NCBI GenBank assembly: GCA_040255345.1
Contig: JBDZUV010000140.1
Location: 1-7,892, forward strand
Source: JAFDWI01 sp040255345
Lineage (GTDB): Bacteria; Actinomycetota; Acidimicrobiia; Acidimicrobiales; Iamiaceae
Reading direction: 5' to 3'
Length of the DNA: 7,892 bases
Part shown: positions 1 through 6,593 of the stretch, one piece after another
Position numbering within the stretch: the first letter of the stretch is position 1
How the letters are laid out: each line of letters opens with the position of its first letter
The notes under the pieces: generated by a model
The model's input: the letters and a program-made list of their open reading frames with translations, nothing else
What the model was told of the DNA's origin: nothing
Databases searched by the model: none
Made by a program: the position numbers and the translations under genes

Positions 1-232
1 CTTCGAGACATGGGCCGCATTCTTCGATGTGGACCCGGATGGATTCGCGTCGCTCGACGGTGATCTCGCCGTCGAGGTAGCGGTACAACTCGCGCAGCGC
101 CGAGCCGCAGTCGACCGGCCCGGAGGCCGCCTCGCCACAGACGCCGCCGGCTGCGGGCTGCCCCCCGACCTCGCGCTGTTCTCCCGCACCGTGCGGTCCG
201 GTCGACTTCTTCGATTCGGTGCGTTCACTCAT
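1..232 (-). CDS. rsrA: Anti-sigma factor of RsrA/RshA type (mycothiol-system anti-sigma-R), N-terminal part only
   Basis: The product should bind and silence the SigR-type sigma factor encoded just upstream, and release it when its cysteines are oxidised (known for the RsrA/RshA family). The first 77 codons are visible and the gene continues past the left edge. C42 opens the segment DCGSALRELYRYLDGE, which matches the first helix of RsrA. H68, C72 and C75 form the HxxxCxxC zinc motif (HIEECGPC), followed by LE as in the family. C32, within CGE, may correspond to the extra N-terminal cysteine of Streptomyces RsrA. An N-terminal extension of about 30 residues, rich in Gly, Ser and Glu, precedes this core and is longer than I recall for RsrA. 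The ATG overlaps the sigma stop codon (ATGA, 4 nt), so translational coupling is likely. AAGGAAG lies about 12 nt upstream of the ATG. Family assignment is firm; redox behaviour is inferred. Confidence 0.9.
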   Translation of the reverse strand, partial: MSERTESKKSTGPHGAGEQREVGGQPAAGGVCGEAASGPVDCGSALRELYRYLDGEITVERRESIRVHIEECGPCLE

Positions 233-822
233 GATGATGCTGCTTCCTTGGGGGCGAAGCGCTCACCAGCCAGGCCCCGATCGACGGCAAAGTCGTACAA
301 CGCCTTCTGCAGCGCTTTTCTTCCCCGGTGCAGGCGACTCATCACGGTACCGATCGGAATGTCGAGGATCTCGGCGATCTCGGCGTAGGAGAACCCTTCG
401 ACGTCCGCGAGCAGCACGGCGATCCTGAAGTTCTCCGACAACGACTCGAGGGCCTCGATGACCTCGGCGTCACCGAGACGACTCATGAGGTCCTCCTCGG
501 CACTCGTGCCGAGACCGCTGCCGGGCGCATCGTGCACCCGGTGGTACAGATACAGGTCTTCGACGTCGTCGAGGTCGGTTTCGGTCGGCCGCCGTTGTCT
601 GGCCCGGTAGCTGTTGATGTAGGTGTTGGTGAGTATGCGGTACATCCAGGCCTTGAGGTTCGTTCCCTCGGTGAAGCCGCCGAACCCCCGGTAGGCCCGC
701 AGGTACGCCTCCTGGACGAGGTCTTCGGCGTCGGCCGGATTGCGGGTCATCCGCAACGCGGCCGAGTACAACCTCGACATCAGCGGCATCGCGAGCTCGG
801 CGAAGTGCGCCTGGTCGGCCAT
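229..822 (-). CDS. sigR: ECF RNA polymerase sigma factor, SigR/SigH type (thiol-oxidative stress)
   Basis: This 197-residue group IV sigma factor should direct transcription of thiol-homeostasis genes (thioredoxin, mycothiol recycling) when released by its anti-sigma partner; the regulon is family knowledge. Region 2 spans about residues 12-79: ALRMTRNPADAEDLVQEAYLRAY is followed by GTNLKAWMYRILTNTYINSYR, the latter nearly identical to what I remember of mycobacterial SigH. An acidic linker (82-120) separates it from region 4 (about 121-180), with EGFSYAEIAEILDIPIGTV and MSRLHRGR as the -35-binding helix-turn-helix. The protein has no cysteine. I chose the ATG at 822 because homology begins shortly after it; the upstream reading frame overlaps holB and is a shadow. 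The gene starts 11 nt after the holB stop with only a weak purine-rich site (TTAGGG). The stop overlaps the anti-sigma start. Some genera would call it sigH. Confidence 0.95.
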   Translation of the reverse strand: MADQAHFAELAMPLMSRLYSAALRMTRNPADAEDLVQEAYLRAYRGFGGFTEGTNLKAWMYRILTNTYINSYRARQRRPTETDLDDVEDLYLYHRVHDAPGSGLGTSAEEDLMSRLGDAEVIEALESLSENFRIAVLLADVEGFSYAEIAEILDIPIGTVMSRLHRGRKALQKALYDFAVDRGLAGERFAPKEAASS

Positions 823-833
823 GTCGAGCGACC

Positions 834-1952
834 CTAACCCACTGCCGAACGGAGCGGAGGAAGACCCAGGAACAACGCCGTGAGGGCCAGCTCGGTATTG
901 GGATTGAGGCCGAACGACCGGCTGACCTCGCCGATGCGATCGACCGCGTCCAACAGAGCGGTCGGCTCGTCGGCGTCGATCGCCGCGTCGAGATAGGCGC
1001 GGGCGAGCACCGTGCACCCGAGTCGCAGTTCGCCGAGCCGGCTCTGGCGTTCGATGCGCTTGTGCCGTGCGGTGAGGGCGCGCCGCCGGCTGGTCGACGA
1101 GGTGATCCCGTAGGCCTCGACTTCGGCGTCGAAGGCGTCGAGGTCGGCGGCGTGGCGCGCGGTGACCGGAGCGAGCGCGTCGTCGACCATCGCCAACAGT
1201 TCGGCCGCGAGGCGGGTCGCGGCCGCTCCGGTGCCGTCGACCGACCCCGGCACCGCCCGCCAGGCGTCGATCCGCAGGGCCAGCCGGTCGTCGGTCGCGA
1301 GCAGCCGCGCCCGGTCGACGTTGCCTGCCGCGGACGTGACGGCGAGTGCGGCGCGCTCGGGGTCGACGCCCTCGGACTCGAGGAGTTCCCGCAGGACCGA
1401 CGCCTCGACCGTGGAGAAGTCGATGCGGACGCACCGTGAGGCGATCGCGGTCTGGTTCGGGGGGAGACGGCGAGACACGAGCACGATCGTCGTGCGCTCC
1501 GGCGGTTCCTCGATCGTCTTGAGCAGCGCGCCGACGGCCGTGTCGTTCGCGGCGTCGAAACCGATCGCGGCCACCACCTTTCGGTCCGCCTCCACGGGCG
1601 AGGCGTACGCCTCACGGATCACGACCGACGCCTCGGTCTCGCCGTCGGAACCGCCCCGTCCGCCTCGGAAGACCGGCCCCTCGGGTTCGATGACGACGAG
1701 GTCGGGGTGGCGTTCGGCAGCGGCGAGTCGGCGGTGTCGATCGGCGGCGGCGCGGTCGGGGGCACCCGACGCGAACAGCTCACCCGCGAAGGCCCGCAAC
1801 GCCGCCCGCTTCCCCGAGCCCTCGGGGCCGACGAACTGGTAGGCGTGCACGGGGTTCTCGACGGCGGCCCGCAGCCGCTGCACCGCAGCGGTCTGGCCGG
1901 GCACGGTGCGCCACGGATCGGCAGCGGTCACGGCATCGACGGTCGTGGTCAT
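834..1952 (-). CDS. holB: DNA polymerase III subunit delta' (clamp-loader ATPase-like subunit)
   Basis: Delta' is part of the clamp loader that places the beta clamp on primed DNA during replication. The 372-residue protein has the AAA+ layout: DPWRTVPGQ at 12-20 (box II region), HAYQFVGPEGSGK with the P-loop at 42-48, HPDL at 82-85, IREAYASPVEADRKVVAAIGFDA at about 112-134 (degenerate Walker B), ALLKTIEEPP at 142-151 and the SRC motif at 172-174. The C-terminal half is helical and less conserved. Unusually, the four-cysteine zinc module expected between the P-loop and HPDL is missing: residues 60-81 contain no Cys. The start is uncertain. ATG at 1952 has GGAGG only 2 nt upstream; an in-frame GTG at 1961 would add three residues. 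The tRNA lies 83 nt upstream, and sigR follows after 11 nt. A gamma/tau identity is unlikely because the protein is short and lacks the tau-type C-terminal region. Confidence 0.9.
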   Translation of the reverse strand: MTTTVDAVTAADPWRTVPGQTAAVQRLRAAVENPVHAYQFVGPEGSGKRAALRAFAGELFASGAPDRAAADRHRRLAAAERHPDLVVIEPEGPVFRGGRGGSDGETEASVVIREAYASPVEADRKVVAAIGFDAANDTAVGALLKTIEEPPERTTIVLVSRRLPPNQTAIASRCVRIDFSTVEASVLRELLESEGVDPERAALAVTSAAGNVDRARLLATDDRLALRIDAWRAVPGSVDGTGAAATRLAAELLAMVDDALAPVTARHAADLDAFDAEVEAYGITSSTSRRRALTARHKRIERQSRLGELRLGCTVLARAYLDAAIDADEPTALLDAVDRIGEVSRSFGLNPNTELALTALFLGLPPLRSAVG

Positions 1953-2035
1953 GCCCTCCACTCTGCCCGCCCGGAGCCCTGATCCGGTGGTGGGCGGCGG
2001 CGAAATCCGTCGCGGCCGGGGGTGAGACGACGCGG

Positions 2036-2108
2036 AGCCCGGGAGGAGAATCGAACTCCTGACCTATTCATTACGAGTGAATTGCTCTACCGACTGAGCT
2101 ACCCGGGC
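2036..2108 (-). tRNA. tRNA-Thr, anticodon CGU
   Basis: A complete cloverleaf can be folded on the minus strand. The acceptor stem is GCCCGGG pairing with CCCGGGC (7 bp). The D stem is GCUC/GAGC around AGUCGGUA. The anticodon stem is AUUCA/UGAAU around the loop CUCGUAA, giving anticodon CGU, which reads the Thr codon ACG. The variable loop is AGGUC, and the T stem is AGGAG/CUCCU around UUCGAUU. The discriminator base is U and the next bases are CCG, so the CCA end is not encoded and must be added after transcription. It sits between the lipoprotein gene and holB on the same strand; a tRNA-Thr next to holB is a neighbourhood I recall from other actinobacteria. Confidence 0.96.
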
Positions 2109-2120
2109 GGGGAATCGACA

Positions 2121-2149
2121 AATCTAGCAGCCGCCCCGGCAACGGCGAA
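2121..2149 (-). promoter_or_regulatory. Possible promoter for tRNA-Thr
   Basis: On the minus strand TAGATT (2126-2121) matches the -10 consensus at four of six positions. It would start transcription about 5-6 nt before the tRNA 5' end at 2108, a usual leader length for a tRNA. The hexamer 17 bp further upstream, TTCGCC, is a poor -35. The call rests on position and one AT-rich hexamer in otherwise GC-rich DNA. Confidence 0.4.
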
Positions 2150-2180
2150 GGTCCCATTTCCGGTGTCTCCCACCCGTGGC

Positions 2181-2198
2181 GCGGCGCCCCGCCGCCGC
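2181..2198 (-). terminator. Possible terminator hairpin after the lipoprotein gene (no U-tract)
   Basis: Starting immediately after the TGA of the lipoprotein gene, GCGGCG and CGCCGC form a perfect 6-bp all-GC stem with loop GCGGGG. No T-run follows, so it is not a classical intrinsic terminator. Actinobacteria often use hairpins without a U-tract, and the tRNA promoter lies just downstream, so a terminator here makes sense. In this GC-rich sequence such stems also arise by chance. Confidence 0.3.
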
Positions 2199-3026
2199 TC
2201 AGTTCCCGTGGAGGTCTTCGATGTCGCCCTCGAGACGTTCGGCCAGGCGCGACGGCAACAGGAAATCCACCGCCACCGTACGGAGCGTCTTCGGGTCGAA
2301 CCCGTCGACGGTCGTGATCGACACGGCGGTGTCGCCCACCTGGAACATCCGGACGTGGCCGTTCAACCTGACCGGCCGCGGGAGCCGGGGCCCCGAGACC
2401 TCGATGTCCAACTTCGTCACCATGCCGAGATCACCGAAGCGCGTGTCGGGGTTCGCGCGGACCTCCATCGACATCTCGCTCCCCGTGTCGGCATCGGTGA
2501 CCCGGATCACCTTGCAACTGTTCATCGCAGCGATCATCCGGTCGAGCAGGTCCTTCGTGAGGACGAAGTCGCCGCCGTCGCTCAACTCGACGGCGACCTT
2601 CCGCTCGTAGATGTCGAGAAAGCTCCGCCCGGCTGTCGTCGGGTTGCGGCGGTACGCGACCGTGAACATCTGCGAGAAGTCCGACGAAAGTTCGTAGAGG
2701 TCCGGGCAGGCGTCCCGCATCGCCTGGTCCCACTGCTGATCCGACGCGCCGCCGGCATCCTCTCCGCCACTCGGATCGATCACGTACCCCGGACCGATCT
2801 CCGCCGCGGTGGGCAGCAGCTTCTCGAGATCGGCGGCGTCGAGGGCGCGGGTGCTCGTCGGAGGCGCCGTCGTCACGCTCGACCCGTAGTTGCCGACGGT
2901 CGATCCGGTGGCGGTGGCGGTCGCCGCGGCGGGGCCCGTGGTCGACTCGATCCTGGTCGTACACGACGCGGTCACGATCGCCAGCGCCGCACAGACGGTG
3001 CCGACGGCTCGGACTCGTCTGACCAT
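2199..3026 (-). CDS. Putative secreted lipoprotein, unknown function (possible extracellular sensor-like domain)
   Basis: I cannot name this 275-residue protein. The N-terminus has positive residues (RRVR), a short hydrophobic stretch (about 7-20) and TASC with C22, a plausible though not ideal lipobox because Thr rather than Leu/Val sits at -3. A low-complexity Thr/Ser/Ala/Gly stretch (about 23-60) follows, typical of a surface spacer. The folded part begins at about residue 62 with DAADLEKLLPTAAEIGPGYV. Its ending, HVRMFQVGDTAVSITTVDGFD plus an amphipathic C-terminus, recalls the sensor-type domains of mycobacterial lipoproteins and the PknH extracellular region; this resemblance is an impression, not a search result. 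C107 and C171 could form a disulfide. The ATG at 3026 has AGGA 7 nt upstream. The gene lies 50 nt after tmk on the same strand and may share its transcript. It probably acts outside the membrane and has no obvious link to its replication neighbours. Confidence 0.75.
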   Translation of the reverse strand: MVRRVRAVGTVCAALAIVTASCTTRIESTTGPAAATATATGSTVGNYGSSVTTAPPTSTRALDAADLEKLLPTAAEIGPGYVIDPSGGEDAGGASDQQWDQAMRDACPDLYELSSDFSQMFTVAYRRNPTTAGRSFLDIYERKVAVELSDGGDFVLTKDLLDRMIAAMNSCKVIRVTDADTGSEMSMEVRANPDTRFGDLGMVTKLDIEVSGPRLPRPVRLNGHVRMFQVGDTAVSITTVDGFDPKTLRTVAVDFLLPSRLAERLEGDIEDLHGN

Positions 3027-3076
3027 GGGCGGATCCTACCGCCGGGACGGCCGCCGCGAGCGCACCCCCGCGGTGC

Positions 3077-3709
3077 TCACCCTCGACCGAGGCGCGTCTG
3101 CACCTCCTCGCTCACGACCGCCGCGAGCCGATCGATCGGTGCGCTGCCGTCGAGGACGACCCAGCGGTCCGTGTCCGCCGCGAGGGCACGGAACCCTTCG
3201 GCGACGCGGACGTGGAACGCCACACCGGCCGCCTCGAGGCGATCGTGTTGCCGCGCCAGGCGCGCCGTGCGTGTCTCGTCGTCGACTTCCAGCAGCACGA
3301 TCAGGTCCGGCTCCAGGCCGTCGGTGGCCCAGCGTGAGAGCTCGGCGACCTCGTCGGGGTCGAGCCCGCGACCGTACGCCTGATAGGCGACCGACGATGC
3401 CGAGAACCGATCACACACCACGTCGTGACCCGATGCCAGCGCCGGCGCGATGACGCGGGCGACGTGTTCGGCCCGCGCCGCGGCCATCAGGAGCAGCTCG
3501 GTCCTGGCGTCCAGCTCACCGGTGGCGGGGTCGAGCAGCAACGTCCGCAACCGTTCTCCCAACTCGGTGCCGCCCGGTTCGCGGGTCAGCACCGCGCCGA
3601 GGCGGGTGGCCAACAGCGACGCCTGGGTGGACTTGCCGGACGCCTCACCGCCCTCGAACACGATGAAGCGTCCGCGGGGTCCCGACGTGACAGCCGCAAC
3701 GCCGGACAT
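3077..3709 (-). CDS. tmk: Thymidylate kinase (dTMP kinase)
   Basis: The enzyme phosphorylates dTMP to dTDP with ATP, an essential cytosolic step of dTTP synthesis. The 210-residue length is normal for the family. Residues 14-29 hold the P-loop, RFIVFEGGEASGKSTQ, with K26 and S27 contacting phosphate. TREPGGT at 42-48 is the conserved dTMP-binding segment. DRFSASSVAYQAYGRGL at 100-116 is the signature DR motif. DLIVLLEVD (135-143) is the beta-strand before the LID, and RTARLARQHDRLE (147-159) followed by FH is the LID region. The P-loop has Ala at 23, where Gly, Arg or a similar residue is common; this is tolerated variation. The ATG at 3709 is the only plausible start; GAAGGG lies about 14 nt upstream, further than usual. 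topA ends 46 nt upstream on the same strand, so the two are probably co-transcribed. Confidence 0.97.
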   Translation of the reverse strand: MSGVAAVTSGPRGRFIVFEGGEASGKSTQASLLATRLGAVLTREPGGTELGERLRTLLLDPATGELDARTELLLMAAARAEHVARVIAPALASGHDVVCDRFSASSVAYQAYGRGLDPDEVAELSRWATDGLEPDLIVLLEVDDETRTARLARQHDRLEAAGVAFHVRVAEGFRALAADTDRWVVLDGSAPIDRLAAVVSEEVQTRLGRG

Positions 3710-3755
3710 GGACGACGAATCTACCCTTCGCCCGGGCCGGTCGAGCGGAGCCGGA

Positions 3756-6470
3756 TCAGTCCGCCGCCTTCTTCGCGGAGGGCTTCTTGGTGCCGGCCTT
3801 CTTGGTGCCGGCCTTCTTCGCGGCCGCCTTCTTCGCGGCCGCCTTCTTCTTCGGGGCCGATTTTTTCGCGGTCGTCGTCTTCTTGGCCGCGGCCTTCCTG
3901 GTGCCGGTCTTCCTGGTGCCGGTCTTCTTCTTGGGCGCGTTCTCGCGTCGGATCGCGAGCAGCTCGGCGGCGCGTTCGCTCGTGATCTCTTCGGGGCGGT
4001 CCCCCTTGCGCAGCGATGCGTTCGTCTCGCCGTCGGTCACATAGGGCCCGAACCGGCCCTCCTTGAGCACGACGGGCTTGCCGCTCACCGGGTCGTCACC
4101 GAGCTCCCGCAGTGGCGCGGCCGGCTGCGCCTGGCCACGGCGCCGTTTGGGCTGGGCGAAGATCGCCAGGGCCTCGTCCAAGGTCACCGAGAAGAGCTGT
4201 TCTTCGGAGTCGAGACTGCGACTGTCCGAGCCCTTCTTCAGATACGGTCCGTACCGGCCGTTCTGCGCCGTGATCGGCGTGGCCTCGGTGTCGGCGGGAT
4301 CGACGCCGACGAGCCGGGGCAGGCTCAACAGCCGCAACGCGTCCTCCAGCGTGACCGTGTCGAGGCTCATGTCCTCGAACAGCGACGCGGTCTTGGGTTT
4401 CGCGGCCCCCTTCGTGACCTTCTCGGGCATCTCCCCGAGCTGCACGTAGGGCCCGTAACGACCCGCCTTCGCGTACACGACGAGACCCGAGGCGGGGTCG
4501 GTCCCCAACTCGACGTCGCCGCTCGGCGCGGCGAGCAGCTCCAGCGCCCGGTCGATCGTCAATTCGTCGGGCGGCAGGTCGTCGGGCACCGAAGCGGTGT
4601 CGTCGCCCCGCTTGACATAGGGACCGAACTTGCCCGGCTTCACCACGACGGGGACGCCGTCGTCGTCGACGCCGACCGGGATCGTGTTGACCGCCGCCGC
4701 GTCGATGCCCTCGGGCGCGCTGGCGACCAGCTGCGACAGTCCCGGACCGTCGTCGCCGAACCAGAAGGCGTGCAGCCACTGTTCGCGTTCCTTGCGCCCG
4801 GCGGCGATCTCGTCGAGATCGTCTTCGAGCCGCGCGGTGAACGCATAGTCGGCCAGGTCACCGAAATGCTGCTCGAGCACGTTGATCACCGCGAAGGCCG
4901 TCCAGGTCGGCACGAGCGCCGAACCCTTCTTCCATACATAGCCCCGGTCCTGGATGGTCTGCATGATCGACGCGTACGTCGACGGTCGGCCGATACCCAG
5001 CTCTTCGAGGCGTTTGACCAACGAGGCCTCGGTGTAGCGCGCCGGTGGAGAGGTGGTGTGCGACTTCGCCTCGAGTTCGGGAGGGACGAGCACCTGGCCC
5101 TCCGCCAGCGGCGGCAGCAGCGTTTCACGGTCATCGAGCGCCGCGTCCGGGTCGTCGGACCCTTCCACGTAGGCCCGCATGTAGCCGGGGAACGTGATCG
5201 TCCGGCCCGACGCCGCGAACACGGCGTCCCGGCCGGTGTCCGCGGTGCGCGCCCCGATGCGCGCCGAGACGGTCAGCCCCTTCGCGTCGGCCATCTGGGA
5301 GGCGACCGTGCGCTTCCAGATCAGGTCGTACAGGGCGAGGTCCTGGCCCGACAACTCACGGCCCACCTGAGCCGGGGTGCGGAACCGGTCGCCTGCGGGC
5401 CGGATCGCCTCGTGGGCCTCCTGGGCGTTCTTGACCTTGCGTGCGTAGATGCGCGGTTCGGCCGGCACGTAGTCGTCGCCGTACAGCTCACGCGCCTGGG
5501 CCCGCGCCGCATCGAGCGCGGTCTGCGAGAGGTTCGTCGAGTCGGTCCGCATGTAGGTGATGAACCCGCGCTCGTACAGACCCTGGGCGATCCGCATGAC
5601 CTGTGCGGCCGACAGCCGCAGCTTGCGGCCACCCTCCTGTTGCAGGGTCGACGTCATGAAGGGCGCCTTGGGCCGTGACGTGAACGGCTTCTCGGTCACC
5701 GACCGGACCGTCCACGCGGTGCCCGGCGCGTCGAGGTGTTCGACGAGTTCCGCGGCGGCGCCACGGTCGAGCACCCGCACCTCGGTCGAGGTCACCTGGC
5801 CCTGCGCATCGAAGTCCTTGCCGGTCGCGACCCGCTGGTCGTCGAGGGTCACCAACGACGCGGTGAAACCCGGAGAGGTGGCGAAAGCGGCGTCCAGATC
5901 CCAGTAGTCGGCGGCGACGAACGCCATGCGGGCACGTTCACGTTCGACGACCAGACGCACCGCTGGGCTCTGGACCCGGCCGGCGGACAGCCCGGTGGCG
6001 ACCTTGCGCCACATCACCTCCGACACCGGATACCCGAAGAGCCGGTCGACGATCCGACGGGCCTCCTGGGCGTTCACCAGGCCGTAGTCGATGTCACGCC
6101 AGTTCTCGACCGCCGCTTCGATCGCCGACGGCGTGATCTCGTGGAACACCATCCGCTTGACCGGAACCTTCGGTTTGAGGATCTCGAGCAGATGCCACGA
6201 GATCGCCTCCCCTTCGCGGTCTTCATCGGTCGCGAGATACAACTCGCTCGCCTCGGCGAGCGCCGACTTGAGCTGGCGGATGACGTCCTTCTTGCGGCTG
6301 TACACCTCGTAGGTGGGCCGGAAACCGTCGTCGACATCGACGTTCAGCCCCTTCGCGCCCAGGTCTCGTACGTGCCCGACCGACGACAGCACCTCGTAGT
6401 CGTCACCGAGAAAACCCGCGATGGTACGGGCCTTGGCGGGCGACTCGACGATCACAAGTGGCTTGGGCAT
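3756..6470 (-). CDS. topA: DNA topoisomerase I (type IA, omega protein)
   Basis: TopA relaxes negatively supercoiled DNA by cutting one strand through a tyrosyl-phosphate link. The 904-residue protein starts MPKPLVIVESPAKA; E9 and the DEDREGE acidic triad (82-88) form the Toprim metal site. GLSAGRVQSPAVRLVVERE (160-178) is conserved. FITYMRTDS holds the catalytic tyrosine Y306. The core runs to about residue 590. Four C-terminal topoisomerase repeats follow, marked by GKFGPY (613), GRYGPY (670), GRYGPY (738) and GRFGPY (805). The last 60 or so residues (about 845-904) form a Lys/Ala/Thr tail. There is no cysteine in the protein, so no zinc fingers, as in mycobacterial TopA. The start at 6470 is fixed by homology; an open frame further upstream is non-coding. 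There is no Shine-Dalgarno, and a promoter lies so close that the mRNA may be leaderless. Confidence 0.98.
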   Translation of the reverse strand: MPKPLVIVESPAKARTIAGFLGDDYEVLSSVGHVRDLGAKGLNVDVDDGFRPTYEVYSRKKDVIRQLKSALAEASELYLATDEDREGEAISWHLLEILKPKVPVKRMVFHEITPSAIEAAVENWRDIDYGLVNAQEARRIVDRLFGYPVSEVMWRKVATGLSAGRVQSPAVRLVVERERARMAFVAADYWDLDAAFATSPGFTASLVTLDDQRVATGKDFDAQGQVTSTEVRVLDRGAAAELVEHLDAPGTAWTVRSVTEKPFTSRPKAPFMTSTLQQEGGRKLRLSAAQVMRIAQGLYERGFITYMRTDSTNLSQTALDAARAQARELYGDDYVPAEPRIYARKVKNAQEAHEAIRPAGDRFRTPAQVGRELSGQDLALYDLIWKRTVASQMADAKGLTVSARIGARTADTGRDAVFAASGRTITFPGYMRAYVEGSDDPDAALDDRETLLPPLAEGQVLVPPELEAKSHTTSPPARYTEASLVKRLEELGIGRPSTYASIMQTIQDRGYVWKKGSALVPTWTAFAVINVLEQHFGDLADYAFTARLEDDLDEIAAGRKEREQWLHAFWFGDDGPGLSQLVASAPEGIDAAAVNTIPVGVDDDGVPVVVKPGKFGPYVKRGDDTASVPDDLPPDELTIDRALELLAAPSGDVELGTDPASGLVVYAKAGRYGPYVQLGEMPEKVTKGAAKPKTASLFEDMSLDTVTLEDALRLLSLPRLVGVDPADTEATPITAQNGRYGPYLKKGSDSRSLDSEEQLFSVTLDEALAIFAQPKRRRGQAQPAAPLRELGDDPVSGKPVVLKEGRFGPYVTDGETNASLRKGDRPEEITSERAAELLAIRRENAPKKKTGTRKTGTRKAAAKKTTTAKKSAPKKKAAAKKAAAKKAGTKKAGTKKPSAKKAAD
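3784..3924 (-). repeat. 15-bp tandem repeats encoding the Lys-rich tail of TopA
   Basis: Inside the 3' end of topA, 15-bp units occur as exact pairs (plus-strand reading): TTCTTGGTGCCGGCC at 3784 and 3799, TTCTTCGCGGCCGCC at 3814 and 3829, and TTCCTGGTGCCGGTC at 3895 and 3910. Each unit encodes five residues, giving AGTKK twice, AAAKK twice and GTRKT/GTRKA. Perfect neighbouring copies suggest recent slippage or duplication, so tail length may vary between strains. The tail is expected to bind DNA non-specifically and aid processivity, as reported for other actinobacterial TopA enzymes. Confidence 0.85.
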
Positions 6471-6477
6471 GTCGGGA

Positions 6478-6508
6478 TAGGTAAAGCAATCGGAGAGGCG
6501 GTTGTCAA
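6478..6508 (-). promoter_or_regulatory. Probable topA promoter, close to or at the start codon
   Basis: On the minus strand a perfect TTGACA (6508-6503) lies about 32 nt before the topA ATG. At 17-19 bp spacing lie TTTACC, TTACCT and TACCTA, each only a weak -10 match, within the most AT-rich stretch of this region. Any of them would place the transcription start 0-4 nt before the ATG. That agrees with the absence of a Shine-Dalgarno and points to a leaderless or nearly leaderless transcript. Confidence 0.55.
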
Positions 6509-6516
6509 CTGGAGAT

Positions 6517-6548
6517 GCTCGGCATGGACGTGTTCGGGCACGCCGAGC
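6517..6548. repeat. Inverted repeat in the topA/acyl-CoA dehydrogenase divergent region
   Basis: GCTCGGC (6517-6523) and GCCGAGC (6542-6548) are perfect 7-bp inverted arms. Inside them GTG (6530-6532) and CAC can add three pairs, leaving a 6-nt bulge. It lies just upstream of the topA -35 and outside both predicted transcripts, so a protein-binding site is more natural than an RNA hairpin. Chance is possible in GC-rich DNA. Confidence 0.3.
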
Positions 6549-6593
6549 GGGCACGGTGGCGGTGCGGCCGATCCGACCGCTCGGGCCCCTCGG

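Noticed and set aside
1364..1390. A SigR-like promoter on the minus strand inside holB: GGGAAC, 17 nt, GTC
   Set aside because: The -10 element should be GTT, the site is about 560 nt before sigR inside a coding sequence, and such partial matches are expected by chance.
823..1434. An upstream extension of the sigma factor frame to give 401 residues
   Set aside because: The extra part overlaps holB in another frame and is Arg-rich without motifs; the sigma domains begin just after the ATG at 822.
1971..1987. Hairpin CCGGA/TCCGG just before holB as a regulatory leader
   Set aside because: Five base pairs with a 7-nt loop is weak in sequence this rich in G and C, and no promoter could be placed with confidence.
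3062..3076. Hairpin GCACC-GCGGG-GGTGC right after the tmk stop codon as a terminator
   Set aside because: The stem is only 5 bp, no T-run follows, and the lipoprotein gene begins soon after on the same strand.
2022..3383. A 453-codon plus-strand open frame crossing the tRNA, lipoprotein gene and part of tmk
   Set aside because: It runs through a tRNA and antisense to two supported genes, with no domain similarity; it is a GC-driven shadow.
3450..5678. A 742-codon open frame on the plus strand, antisense to topA and tmk
   Set aside because: It has no recognisable domain, is rich in Arg/Gly/Val/Leu as expected for the complement of a GC-rich gene, and topA on the other strand is unmistakable. 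Long antisense frames are normal at this GC content.
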